Assembly: GCA_963787285.1 (NCBI GenBank)
Contig: CAWBCM010000003.1
Span: forward strand, 1-64,000
DNA length: 64,000 nucleotides
From: JAHEJN01 sp963787285
GTDB lineage: Bacteria > Actinomycetota > Acidimicrobiia > Acidimicrobiales > JAHEJN01
Direction of reading: 5' to 3'
The translations under genes were made by a program, and so were the position numbers. Below are positions 37,806 to 46,419 of this stretch, one piece after another (within the stretch, counting starts at the first letter, position 1; each line of letters starts with the position of its first letter). The notes below the pieces were generated by a model that was given only the letters and a program-made list of their open reading frames with translations, was not told the origin of the DNA and made no database searches.

Positions 37806-37898
37806 ATGGGATCGTTGATCAAGAAGCGCCGCAAGCGCATGCGCAAGAAGAAGCACCGCAAGATGCTTCGTCGTACCCGATTCCAGCGCAAGAAGTAG
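37806..37898 (+). CDS. tiny ribosomal protein bS22-like (AURKAIP1/COX24 domain)
   Basis: 30 residues: MGSLIKKRRKRMRKKKHR, then KMLRRTRFQRKK. This is the mycobacterial bS22 / AURKAIP1-COX24 pattern (MGS-IKKRRKRM-KKKHRK-LRRTR), a small-subunit ribosomal protein found in actinobacteria and too short for most gene callers. It lies between tRNA-Gln and ispE on the opposite strand. The identification rests on near-identity of sequence pattern and length. Confidence 0.93.
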   Translation: MGSLIKKRRKRMRKKKHRKMLRRTRFQRKK

Positions 37899-37928
37899 GT
37901 TTCAGCGCACGACGGTCGGGTCGGTCGG

Positions 37929-38657
37929 TCAGCGCTTCGAGTCGACGGTTCGCACGACGACGCCACCGGTGACCTCGTGAGCGCCCTCGACGAACCACGT
38001 CGATCCGCTCCCGGCCAAACGAGGCCGTAGACCGCTCTCCTCCGCCAGGCGATCACGAGTTCCGACCAGGCGCGGCTCGACCGCCACCGCCGCCGGCTCG
38101 AGATCATTGCCGTTGTCGCCTCGCGGTCCACCGAGGCGATCCCACATGGCGTACACGTCGGGTGTCGAGCAACCGAACTCGGGCGTCACGAGGGTGAGCG
38201 TCCGGGGTTCGAACGGCAACGACTCGACGATCTCCCCGATGCCACGTACCCGGGCCCGCCCCCCGACCAGACAGAACGGCACGTCGGCGCCGAGTGATGC
38301 CGCCAGATCCAGGTCGTCGATACCGGCGAAGCGCAGCACCGCCGCGGCGTCGGCCGATCCGCCGCCCAGGCCCGCACCGGCGGGGATGTGCTTGGTGACG
38401 GTCACGTCGACGACGAGGCGTGCGGCGGCGAGCGCTCGGGCGACCAGGTTGTCGGCGCCGAGCGCAACCCCCTCACGGCGGCCCGCGACGGTGACCGAGC
38501 TGGTCGCCGACCCCTCCGGGAGGACATCGAATACGAGGGTGTCGTAGAGGTCGATCGAGACCATCTCGGCGTCGATCAAGTGGTAGCCGTCGTCGCGCCG
38601 TCCGGTTATCCGCAGCGAGACCGTCAGCTTGGCCGGCGCGGCGACCTCGGCGCTCAC
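37929..38657 (-). CDS. ispE: 4-diphosphocytidyl-2-C-methyl-D-erythritol kinase
   Basis: 242 residues from GTG 38657. GHMP kinase: AAPAKLTVSLRITGRRDDGYHLIDAEMVSIDLYD at the N-terminus, phosphate loop KHIPAGAGLGGGSADAAAVLR, and C-terminal RPRLAGSGSTWFVEG. It is about 50 residues shorter than usual, because the C-terminal half is compact. MEP isoprenoid pathway. Its start overlaps the rsmA stop (GTGA), and rsmA-ispE pairing is typical. Confidence 0.93.
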   Translation of the reverse strand: MSAEVAAPAKLTVSLRITGRRDDGYHLIDAEMVSIDLYDTLVFDVLPEGSATSSVTVAGRREGVALGADNLVARALAAARLVVDVTVTKHIPAGAGLGGGSADAAAVLRFAGIDDLDLAASLGADVPFCLVGGRARVRGIGEIVESLPFEPRTLTLVTPEFGCSTPDVYAMWDRLGGPRGDNGNDLEPAAVAVEPRLVGTRDRLAEESGLRPRLAGSGSTWFVEGAHEVTGGVVVRTVDSKR

Positions 38658-39472
38658 GATGCGGCCCCGACGACGGTGGTCAGTCGGCTCCAGTCGCGCA
38701 GCGACAGTGTCTCGGGCCTCGCCTCCCCCCGAACCGATGCCTCGTGGAACTGGCGGTCGCTCACCCGGTCGCCGAGGGACCGGCGCAGCATCTTTCGGCG
38801 TTGGCCGAAGGCCTGGCGGGCCAGACTCATCATCGCAGGGAAGTCGGCTTCGACCGGCGGGGTCTCGTGGCGCACCAGTCGTACGAGGACCGACTCGACC
38901 CGTGGCCGGGGGTAGAACACTGTCGGGGGTATCCGGGCGACGATCGATCCCGTCGCCCAGTACGAGGCGTGCAACGACGGCAGACCGTAGGCCTTCGAAC
39001 CCGGTTCGGCCACCAATCGCTCTCCCACCTCTCGTTGGACCAGAAAGGTGAGCTCGTCGACCTGGGGAAGCCGTTCGAGCACATCGAGCACGAGCGGAGT
39101 AGCCACGTTGTAGGGGAGATTGGCGACCAGCTTCCAGCGATGATCACCGAGGTGTCCGACCCAGCCGAGCTCGGTGGCGTTGGCGTGAACGACCTCGACG
39201 TCGAGCCCCTCGACCACCTCGGCCAAGGGTGCGAGGAGGTGTCGATCGGCCTCCACGGCGAGCACCGACGCACCATGATCGGCCAACGACACCGTCAGTG
39301 CGCCCACCCCGGGACCGATCTCGATCACTCGATCGCCCGGCTCCACTCCGGCCAGGCGAACGATTCGGTCGACCGTGTTGGCGTCGACCATGAAGTTCTG
39401 CCCGAGCGCTCGGCTCGGCTCGGCTCCGTGGCGATCCAGGAGCTCACGGATCGCCGTGAGCGTCAGTCGCAC
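38654..39472 (-). CDS. rsmA: 16S rRNA (adenine1518/1519-N6)-dimethyltransferase
   Basis: 272 residues from GTG 39472. RALGQNFMVDANTVDRIVRLAG, SAM motif I VIEIGPGVGALTVSLADHG, acidic motif VLAVEADRHLLAPL, and catalytic motif IV LVANLPYNVATPLVLDVLERL, then the C-terminal domain with PPTVFYPRPRVESVLVRLVRH. It dimethylates two adenines in helix 45 of 16S rRNA. The alternative name is ksgA. Confidence 0.96.
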   Translation of the reverse strand: MRLTLTAIRELLDRHGAEPSRALGQNFMVDANTVDRIVRLAGVEPGDRVIEIGPGVGALTVSLADHGASVLAVEADRHLLAPLAEVVEGLDVEVVHANATELGWVGHLGDHRWKLVANLPYNVATPLVLDVLERLPQVDELTFLVQREVGERLVAEPGSKAYGLPSLHASYWATGSIVARIPPTVFYPRPRVESVLVRLVRHETPPVEADFPAMMSLARQAFGQRRKMLRRSLGDRVSDRQFHEASVRGEARPETLSLRDWSRLTTVVGAAS

Positions 39473-39482
39473 CGATGACGAC

Positions 39483-40172
39483 TCAGACGAGATGCTGGCC
39501 ACACACCGGCCAGGAGCCCGGACCACTGATCTGGAACAGGGCCACGGCCATGGCGTCCTGCTGCGCCGGCGCTGCGAGGTGGGGAAGCACGCCGACCAGG
39601 CTCGGGTCGGCGATGCTGGCGATCCAGTCCCACGTGGCGGGAGCGAACTGATAGGCGCCGAAGTAGCCGTTTCCGGTGTCGACCGAATAGTTGCCGCCCG
39701 ACTCACAGGCTCGCAGCGCCGCCCATTGGTCGCCCGATGGACCCGACACGGGGGCCGCCGCGGGCGGCTCCTCGACCGGTTCGGGCGCCGGAGCCGCCGT
39801 CGGAGCGGGGGTCGGCTCGGGCGTGGGCTCGGGGGTCGGAGCAGGAGCGGCGGTGGGGACCGGAGCGGGCGTCGGCGCGGGGGTGGCTTCCGCCGTGGGT
39901 TCGGGGGCACGGGCGGCCGCCAGCGCATTCAGCGCCTTCGCCGAGGCAGCTGCGCCGGCGGCGGCGATTCGCTGGTCGAGTGCCACTTCGAGATCGGTCG
40001 CGCTCGACAGATCGACTACCGCTCGTCCGGAGTCGGCAACGTCGATTCGGGCCACCGGCTCCGACGCTGGTGCTACCGCTTCGCCGGGTCGCTCGGCCTC
40101 GGGCAAGCCCACCGCACCGGCCAGAGTGGGCCCGGACGCGCCGGAGAACACCAGGAGCGCAACGAGGAGCAC
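39483..40172 (-). CDS. secreted Rpf/transglycosylase-like protein
   Basis: 229 residues from GTG 40172. A hydrophobic N-terminus (LLVALLVFSGASG) is followed by about 90 residues of helical sequence, a Pro/Ala/Thr-rich linker of about 50 residues (EATPAPTPAPVPTAAPAP and so on), and a C-terminal Rpf domain: WAALRACESGGNYSVDTGNGYFGAYQFAPATWDWIA with the catalytic Glu and a disulfide-type Cys pair (RACESG ... PVCGQ). Rpf proteins cut peptidoglycan and stimulate growth after dormancy. The GTG start leaves no basic n-region. The frame continues upstream to CTG 40226, which would give ALRRVPILVLPVLAL before the same hydrophobic core and is preceded by GAGGGG. Confidence 0.85.
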   Translation of the reverse strand: MLLVALLVFSGASGPTLAGAVGLPEAERPGEAVAPASEPVARIDVADSGRAVVDLSSATDLEVALDQRIAAAGAAASAKALNALAAARAPEPTAEATPAPTPAPVPTAAPAPTPEPTPEPTPAPTAAPAPEPVEEPPAAAPVSGPSGDQWAALRACESGGNYSVDTGNGYFGAYQFAPATWDWIASIADPSLVGVLPHLAAPAQQDAMAVALFQISGPGSWPVCGQHLV

Positions 40173-40365
40173 GATGAGGGCCAGGACGGGAAGGACCAGG
40201 ATCGGAACTCGGCGAAGTGCAGACAGAGGTCGAACCCCTCACTGGCGGACAGGACAGCGGGCAGGGGTCGAGACCCCTACTCCGAGCGTCGAACCATAGA
40301 AGCTCTGTAACACGAACGCAACCTTTGTCACCCGTCCGACGCAATCGCGACGGGCCACGGTTCGC

Positions 40366-41181
40366 TCAGGGCGCGAGTCGGAAGGCGCGCCGGGCGTTGG
40401 TCGTCGTCGCGCTTGCGACCTCGGTGAGGGTGTGCCCGCACGCTTCGGCGAGCCCTCGACCGACGGCGACCACCAACGCCGGCCGATTGACGGCGCCGCG
40501 GTGCGGAACGGGTGCCAGATAGGGCGAGTCGGTCTCGACGAGCATGCGGTCGAGCGGACACATCGCCGCCGCCGCCCGGACGTCGTCGGCCGAGCCGAAC
40601 GTCACGATTCCCGAGAAGGAGAGGAACGCGCCCCGCTCGAGACAGCGCTCGGCCTCGGCGGGGCCACCGGTGAAGCAGTGGAAGATCGTTGTCGAGGGAA
40701 CCGACGCCCGGTCGAGCACCGCGAAGGTGTCGTCCCACGCTTCGCGAGAATGGATGACCAACGGAAGATCGAGGTCGTTGGCCAGCTGAATCTGGGCCTC
40801 GAACACCTGGCGCTGCGTCGCACGAGGCGAATGGTCGTAGTGGTAGTCGAGCCCGCACTCCCCCACGGCCACCACTCGGGGCCGGGCCAGCAGCTCGACG
40901 AGCTCGGCCCACCCCGCCAGCGAGGTGGCCGGCGAACCGTCGACCTCGGCGTCGTGTGGATGCACGCCGGCGGTGGCCCATACCCGGTCGGAGGCTTCGG
41001 CTCGGGCGGCGGCGGCCCGCGACGTGCCGAGATCGGTACCGATGGTGATGAGGCCCACGATGCCGGCGCCCAGCGCCTCGGTGACGAGCGCGCCGCCTTC
41101 GTCGCCGGGAGGGAGGTGGCAATGGCTGTCGATCCACTCGATTCGGGTGACGCCGTCGCCGGTGGTCGTCGCGGTGGACAC
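40366..41181 (-). CDS. tatD: TatD-family metal-dependent hydrolase
   Basis: 271 residues. Metal ligands: IEWIDSHCHLPP (HxH), VAVGECGLDYHYDHSPRATQRQVFEAQIQLAN (Glu), PLVIHSREAWDDTF (His), TIFHCFTGGPAEAE (His) and LVETDSPYLAPVPHRG (Asp). TIM-barrel 3'-5' exonuclease/DNase of the TatD family. It lies 2 bp after the metG stop, the usual metG-tatD-(rpf)-rsmA-ispE order of actinobacteria. Confidence 0.95.
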   Translation of the reverse strand: MSTATTTGDGVTRIEWIDSHCHLPPGDEGGALVTEALGAGIVGLITIGTDLGTSRAAAARAEASDRVWATAGVHPHDAEVDGSPATSLAGWAELVELLARPRVVAVGECGLDYHYDHSPRATQRQVFEAQIQLANDLDLPLVIHSREAWDDTFAVLDRASVPSTTIFHCFTGGPAEAERCLERGAFLSFSGIVTFGSADDVRAAAAMCPLDRMLVETDSPYLAPVPHRGAVNRPALVVAVGRGLAEACGHTLTEVASATTTNARRAFRLAP

Positions 41182-41183
41182 CG

Positions 41184-42693
41184 TCAGCCTTTGAGGCGAG
41201 GAAACAACGGATCACCCATGACGACACCGTGCCCGCCGGAGTACCCGCCCCATTCGCCCGCAGCCGGTAGCCGTTGGTCGTCGAGTCGGCCGTCGAGGCC
41301 GATCCGCTCCCACACCACCTGGGCGGATCCGGGCGTGGCCGGGCTGATGAGCAGGGCCGTGATGCGCAGCGCCTCCAGCGCGTCGCCCATGATGCGGTCG
41401 ACCTCGCTTCCGGGTTCGAGCTTCCACGGTTCGGCGTCCTGGAGATACTCGTTGGTGTCCCGGACGAGCCGGATCGTGGCGTCGAGGGCCGCCGATGGCT
41501 GCACCCTCCGCCACGCTTCGGTCGACTCGGCGAGCGCCTGCTCCGCCTTGGGCCGCAGGACGCTGTGGGGGTCGGGCGCCGGGCCGATGCCGCCGCACGA
41601 CTTGTGCACCACGGTGGTGACCCGCTGCAACAGATTGCCGAACTTGTTGGCCAGATCGCTGTTGTAGCGGGTGAGCAGGCCCTCGTAGCTGAAGTCGCCG
41701 TCGGGCCCGAAGGAGTTGTCCCGCAGGAAGCGCGTAGCGGAAGCCGTCGACGCCGAAGTCGGCGACGAGGTCGGCCGGAGCGATCTGGTTGAGGCTCGTC
41801 TTCGACATCTTCTCGCCGCCGACGAGCAGGAAACCGTGCACGTGGTATTTCGGCAGATCGGTGATTCCGGCGGCCATCAGCATCGCGGGCCAGTACACGC
41901 AGTGGAACCGGATGATGTCCTTGCCGATCAGGTGATGGATGTGGGGCCACCACGTCGCGAACCGCTCGGGGTCGCTGCCGTAGCCGACCGCCGTGGCGTA
42001 GTTGATCAGCGCGTCGTACCAGACGTAGAACACGTGGCCGTCGTCCCAGGGCACGGGCACGCCCCAGTCGAGCGAGCGTCCGGGTGATCGAGACGTCGTC
42101 GAGGCCCTGCTTGACGAGGCCGATCGCCTCGTTGCGGTTGCCCTCGGGCACGATCACGTCGGGCATCGGCCTCGAGCCACTCGAGGAGCTGGTCCTCGAA
42201 CGCCGAGAGCTTGAAGAAGTAGTTGTCCTCCTTCATGTGCTCGACCGGGCGTTTGTGGATCGGGCAGCACCCGTCGACGAGCTCGTCGTCGGTGTAGTAC
42301 GCCTCGCACGACACGCAGTACTGACCCTCGTAGGTGCCCTTCTCGATGTAGCCGTTGTCGTAGGCGGCGGTGAGCAGTTGCTGCACGGCCACCCGGTGGC
42401 GGGGCTCGGTGGTGCGGATGAAGTCGTCGTTGCTGATGTCGAGCAGAGTCCCAGGCGTCGCGGAACCGCACGCTCGTGCGGTCGGCCTGTTCGATCGGGG
42501 TGATGCCGTTGGCCTCGGCCGCCCGCTGGATCTTCAGTCCGTGCTCGTCGGTCCCGGTGAGGAAGAACACGTCGTCGCCGGACAGCCGATGCCACCGGGC
42601 GAGGGCATCGGCGTTGACCGTGGTGTAGGCGTGGCCGATGTGCGGCGCATCGTTGACGTAGTAGATGGGTGTCGTGATGAAGTAGCGGCCCAC
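41184..42693 (-). pseudogene. metG: methionyl-tRNA synthetase, interrupted by four +1 frameshifts
   Basis: From ATG 42693: TPIYYVNDAPHIGHAYTTVNADALARW carries the HIGH motif (PHIGH), then FFLTGTDEHGLKIQ. The zinc region CVSCEAYYTDDELVDGCCP, KDIIRFHCVYWPAML, the KMSKS-type GEKMSKTSLNQ and the anticodon domain (VDRIMGDALEALRI) follow in shifting frames. Single surplus bases near 42447, 42167, 42076 and 41733 account for every shift. Removing them gives 502 codons and continuous similarity. The gene is essential and no second metG is seen, so these are most likely sequencing or assembly insertions. Confidence 0.93.
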
Positions 42694-42746
42694 CCGCTCA
42701 CCCTACCGGCGCCGCCCGAGGCCCAAGGCGCCATTCGGAGCGGGGT

Positions 42747-43988
42747 TCAGCCGGCGGAGATCTCTCGCAGAGTGGGCCGCTCGGGGTCGATCAGCAGCGA
42801 TTCCTGGCCGGCATCGGCGGCCAGCTGATCGATGCGGTCGAGCTCGCGTTCGAGCTGTCGGCGACGCTTGCCGGTGAGATCGTCGAAGGATCGACGCACC
42901 GTGTCGAACTGCCGCTCGACCTTGTCGAGGTGATCGCCGAACAACTGCCACTGCTTGGAGAACTTCTGCAGGCAGTCGCGAATCTCGTTGCTCGTCTGTT
43001 CGAGCGCGAAGCTGTCGATGGCCGCCCGCACCACTCCGAGCACGGCGAACAGCGTCGACGGCGAGCACAACACGACCTTGTGGCGCATGGCGACATCGAG
43101 GATCTCGGAATCGTTGTCGTGCAGGAACGTGTACACGCTCTCGTTGGGAACGAACAACAGCACGTGGTCGACCGTGGTCGGGGGATCGACGTAACCCCGG
43201 TCGCTGAGCGACTTGACGTGCTTGCGGACGTCGCGGGCGAACTCGGCCCGGGCGCGATCGGCCTCGGCCGGTGTCTTGGCATCGAGGAAGTTGATGTAGT
43301 TGGCGAAGGGGAACTTGACGTCCATGTGCAACACCAGCCCGTGGGGCAACAGGAAGGTGAAGTCGGGGATGGCGCCGTTGGGGATGGCCGTCTGTTGGCG
43401 GAAGTTCACCCCCTCGCTGAAACCGGCCGAACGCAACACGTCGGCGGCCATCCGCTCGCCCCACTGTCCCCGGGCCTTGGGGCTGGCCAGTGCCTCGCGC
43501 AGGGTCTGGGTGGTGTCGGCCAGGGTTTGGGTGATGTGCTGGGCGGCCTTGAGCTGGGCCACCACCTGGCCGTGCTGGGTGGCGCGATCGCGGTGCAGAC
43601 CCTGGACGGCGTCGTTCAGCTTGGCCAGCTCGGCGTTCATGCCGTCGACCTGACGGGAGATCGCCTGGTTCCGCAGTTCGAGCTCCTGGCTGCCGCGGGC
43701 GACCGACGCCCCGAGCTTGTCGTTGGCCACCTGCATGGTGGTGTCGACCACCGACTGCACCGTGATGTCGCGTTCGGCGGCCACGGCCTGCAGAGTCGCT
43801 TCGCGCTCGGCCAGCACCGACGAGACGGCGGCTTCGACCGCGAGGTCGCGATCGGTCTCGACCTGGGCCCGCAGCAGCGCCGTCTGGCGGCGCATGAGCC
43901 GCATACCGGCCACCAGGCCGACGGCGGCCGCGGCGAGAACGGCGATGACGGTGCACACGACTACGACGAGAACCATGGGGGAGCTCAT
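42747..43988 (-). CDS. rmuC: RmuC-family DNA recombination protein
   Basis: 413 residues from ATG 43988 (GTG 44021 possible). One N-terminal transmembrane helix (MVLVVVVCTVIAVLAAAAVGLV), a long coiled coil (about 30-140), then the RmuC nuclease-like domain: SPKARGQWGERMAADVLRSAGF, IPDFTFLLPHGLVLHMDVKFPFANYINFLDA and VLLFVPNESVYTFLHD, with a C-terminal coiled coil. The domain has a restriction-endonuclease-like fold, and E. coli RmuC limits inversions at short repeats. Confidence 0.93.
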   Translation of the reverse strand: MSSPMVLVVVVCTVIAVLAAAAVGLVAGMRLMRRQTALLRAQVETDRDLAVEAAVSSVLAEREATLQAVAAERDITVQSVVDTTMQVANDKLGASVARGSQELELRNQAISRQVDGMNAELAKLNDAVQGLHRDRATQHGQVVAQLKAAQHITQTLADTTQTLREALASPKARGQWGERMAADVLRSAGFSEGVNFRQQTAIPNGAIPDFTFLLPHGLVLHMDVKFPFANYINFLDAKTPAEADRARAEFARDVRKHVKSLSDRGYVDPPTTVDHVLLFVPNESVYTFLHDNDSEILDVAMRHKVVLCSPSTLFAVLGVVRAAIDSFALEQTSNEIRDCLQKFSKQWQLFGDHLDKVERQFDTVRRSFDDLTGKRRRQLERELDRIDQLAADAGQESLLIDPERPTLREISAG

Positions 43989-44045
43989 GGATCCAACAGT
44001 AAGGAGAAGGTGTGACAACACCGTGGATACCGGCAGAGGTGCTGG

Positions 44046-44900
44046 TCAGGCAATGCCGATCTCGTAGGCGCGGCGTTGGGACACCCCGAGCTCGGCCGCA
44101 ACCGCCGCCGCCGCCTGCTTGGTGCCGGCCCCGGTGGTCCGGTGGCGGGCGAAGGCGTCGGCGATCGCGGCGTCGGTGACCGGCTCGGGGGGCGGCGCGC
44201 CCTCGATGACCACCACGTACTCGCCTCGTGGTTCGCGGTTCTCGACCTCGGCGCACGCACCGCCGAGATCGCCTCGCCAGACGTCTTCGTGCAACTTGGT
44301 GAGCTCGCGGGCCAACGCCACGCGGCGCTCACCACCGAGGCCGGACACGAGATCGGCGAGCGTGGCCGCCAGCCGGTGCGGCGCCTCGTACAGCACGATG
44401 GTGCGCGGCTCACGGGCCAACTGCGCCAGGCGGGTCCGGCGCTCGGGGCCCCGGCGAGGCAGGAAGCCCTCGAAGACGAAACGCCCGGTCGGAAGGCCGC
44501 TGGCCACCAGGCCGGCCACGAACGCCGCCGGACCGGGCACGACGTCGATACGAAGGCCCGCGGCCGCGACCGCCGCCACCACACGCTCACCCGGATCGCT
44601 CACCGAGGGCATGCCCGCATCGGTCACGATCGCGACCGTCTTGCCGGCCGCGACCATGTCGACCACCTTCGGCGCCATGTCGAACTCGTTGTGCTCGTGG
44701 ATCGACACCAGCCGGGCGGCCCGCACCCCGGCGTGCGCCAGCAGTCGCCCCGTGCGACGGGTGTCCTCGCACGCGACGACATCGGCCCTCGCCAGCATCT
44801 CGGTGGCCCGGGGTGAGAGGTCACCCAGGTTGCCGATCGGCGTACCCACCACCACGAGTCGACCGGGCCCGGCCCCGGCGCTCGCCTCGCGGTCGGTCAC
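44046..44900 (-). CDS. rsmI: 16S rRNA (cytidine1402-2'-O)-methyltransferase
   Basis: 284 residues from GTG 44900. RLVVVGTPIGNLGDLSPRATEMLARADVVACEDTRRTGRLL and ARLVSIHEHNEFDMAPKVVDM, VAIVTDAGMPSVSDPGERVV, and the pocket FEGFLPRRGPERRTRL are diagnostic of RsmI. It has a tetrapyrrole-methylase fold. The C-terminal HTH-like part (GTKQAAAAVAAELGVSQRRAYE) is typical. Its start overlaps the DUF192 stop as GTGA. Confidence 0.96.
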   Translation of the reverse strand: MTDREASAGAGPGRLVVVGTPIGNLGDLSPRATEMLARADVVACEDTRRTGRLLAHAGVRAARLVSIHEHNEFDMAPKVVDMVAAGKTVAIVTDAGMPSVSDPGERVVAAVAAAGLRIDVVPGPAAFVAGLVASGLPTGRFVFEGFLPRRGPERRTRLAQLAREPRTIVLYEAPHRLAATLADLVSGLGGERRVALARELTKLHEDVWRGDLGGACAEVENREPRGEYVVVIEGAPPPEPVTDAAIADAFARHRTTGAGTKQAAAAVAAELGVSQRRAYEIGIA

Positions 44901-45226
44901 CGGCGAATCTCCAACTGGTCGCCGGAAGTGAGCTTCCACCGTTCGAACGAACCGCTCTCGGCCTCGATCACCGCTCGGGTACCTCGTGGCGGCAACGGGA
45001 TGCGGTGCGGACGGACCCGCCGGGTGGCCAGCACGGTCAGGTCCTTGTCGCAGAAGGCGACGTCGATGGGGAATCGCATGCCGAGCGTGTGGATCGAGCG
45101 GGCCGGGGCGACGAGGAGCGCACCATCGACCGCCGATCGTCCCAGCAGGCCCTTGAGCCGGGACTTGCGGGTATCGGCGATCTCGAGGCTGGCCAGCACC
45201 CTCGCCTCGCACACCAACCATGCCAT
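44897..45226 (-). CDS. DUF192 protein
   Basis: 109 residues, no signal peptide. VLASLEIADTRKSRLKGLLGRSAVDGALLVAPARSIHTLGMRFPIDVAFCDKDLTVLATRRVRPHRI is the DUF192 core, a small beta-barrel family, and the end ESGSFERWKLTSGDQLEI is conserved. Function unknown. Coupled to rsmI by a GTGA overlap. Confidence 0.9.
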   Translation of the reverse strand: MAWLVCEARVLASLEIADTRKSRLKGLLGRSAVDGALLVAPARSIHTLGMRFPIDVAFCDKDLTVLATRRVRPHRIPLPPRGTRAVIEAESGSFERWKLTSGDQLEIRR

Positions 45227-45274
45227 GACGCGAAATCCTACTGCCCCCGCCGCCCGCCCGGCCCGCCGCCTCGA

Positions 45275-46357
45275 TCAGACGTTGAAGCGGAACTCGGTGA
45301 CGTCGCCGTCTCGGAACACGTAGTCCTTGCCCTCGACCCGAACCTTGCCCAGGTCGCGTGCCGTGCTCCAGCTGCCCGCGGCGAGGAGCTCCTCGCACTG
45401 GATCACCTCGGCGCGGATGAACCCTCGTTGGAAGTCGGTGTGGATGCGACCGGCCGCCTCCGGCGCCTTGGATCCCTCCCGGAACGTCCACGCCCGCGAT
45501 TCCTTCTCGCCGGTGGTGAAGAACGTGCGCAGGCCCAGCGCGTGGTAGGCCGCCCGGATGAAACGGGGGACCGCTCCTTCGCCGAGGCCGAACCCGTCGA
45601 GCATCTCGGCCCGCTCGTCGGGTTCGAGCTGGGCCGCTTCGGCCTCGAGCTGGATCGAGGCGCCGAACACCTCGGCGCGGTCGCCGAGCTCGGCTGCGAC
45701 CGGAGCCACCACGGCCGCCACGTCGTCGAGCTGGTTCTCGCCCACGTTCACGATGGCGAGAACGGGCTTGTTGGTGAGCAGGAACGTGAGCCTCAGGATT
45801 TCACGCTGCTCGGCAGAGAGGTCGCTGCGATAGATCGGTTGCCCGGCCTCGAGGGCCGCGCGGGCGGCATCGAGGGCCGCCACCTCGGCCATGCCGTCCC
45901 GGTCGTTGGTGAGACGGGCCGTCTTGCGCTTCTTCTCGAGGTTCTTCTCGACCGCCTCGAGATCGGCGAGGGCCAGTTCGATCTCGAGCACGCGCAGGTG
46001 TTCGAGCGGCTCGGGGGAGCCGGGGACGTCGGTGTCGTCGAAGGCCCGCAGCACGTACACGATGGCATCGACCTCGCGTATCCCCGCGAGGAACAGGTTG
46101 CCGAGCCCCTCACCCTGGCTCGCGCCCTCGACGAGACCGCCGATGTCGTAGAACTGCACGCTCGCCGGCACCACGTTCCGGCTGGCGCTCATTGCGGCCA
46201 GTCGGTCGAGGCGGCTGTCGGGCACCTTGCAGACCCCGACGTTCGGGTCGGTGGTCGCGAACGCGTACGGTGCGGCCAGGGCCCCACCGCCGGTGAGGGC
46301 GTTGTAGAGCGATGACTTGCCTGCGTTGGGGAGGCCGACGAACCCGAAGCGTTCCAC
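45275..46357 (-). CDS. ychF: redox-regulated ATPase/GTPase YchF (Obg family)
   Basis: 360 residues. G1 GFVGLPNAGKSSLYNALTGG, G2/G3 FATTDPNVGVCKVPDSRL and FYDIGGLVEGASQGEGLGNLFLAGIREVDAIVYVLRAF, an NxxE-type G4 (LAIVNVGE) that explains ATP preference, a coiled coil (LALADLEAVEKNLEKKRKTA), and a C-terminal TGS domain (LRTFFTTGEKESRAWTFREGSKAPEAAGRIHTDFQRGFIRAEVI). Ribosome-associated. It stands alone in its transcription unit, divergent from the next gene. Confidence 0.97.
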   Translation of the reverse strand: MERFGFVGLPNAGKSSLYNALTGGGALAAPYAFATTDPNVGVCKVPDSRLDRLAAMSASRNVVPASVQFYDIGGLVEGASQGEGLGNLFLAGIREVDAIVYVLRAFDDTDVPGSPEPLEHLRVLEIELALADLEAVEKNLEKKRKTARLTNDRDGMAEVAALDAARAALEAGQPIYRSDLSAEQREILRLTFLLTNKPVLAIVNVGENQLDDVAAVVAPVAAELGDRAEVFGASIQLEAEAAQLEPDERAEMLDGFGLGEGAVPRFIRAAYHALGLRTFFTTGEKESRAWTFREGSKAPEAAGRIHTDFQRGFIRAEVIQCEELLAAGSWSTARDLGKVRVEGKDYVFRDGDVTEFRFNV

Positions 46358-46419
46358 CGGGCGAGGCTACCGGCGGACAGCCACGACGATCGTGCCGTAA
46401 CCGTTGACTCAAGATTGTC

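Noticed and set aside
41184..42693. Programmed +1 frameshifting in metG or phnE1
   Set aside because: Four separate shifts per gene, no shared slippery sequence and no such precedent in these families. Sequence insertion errors are simpler.
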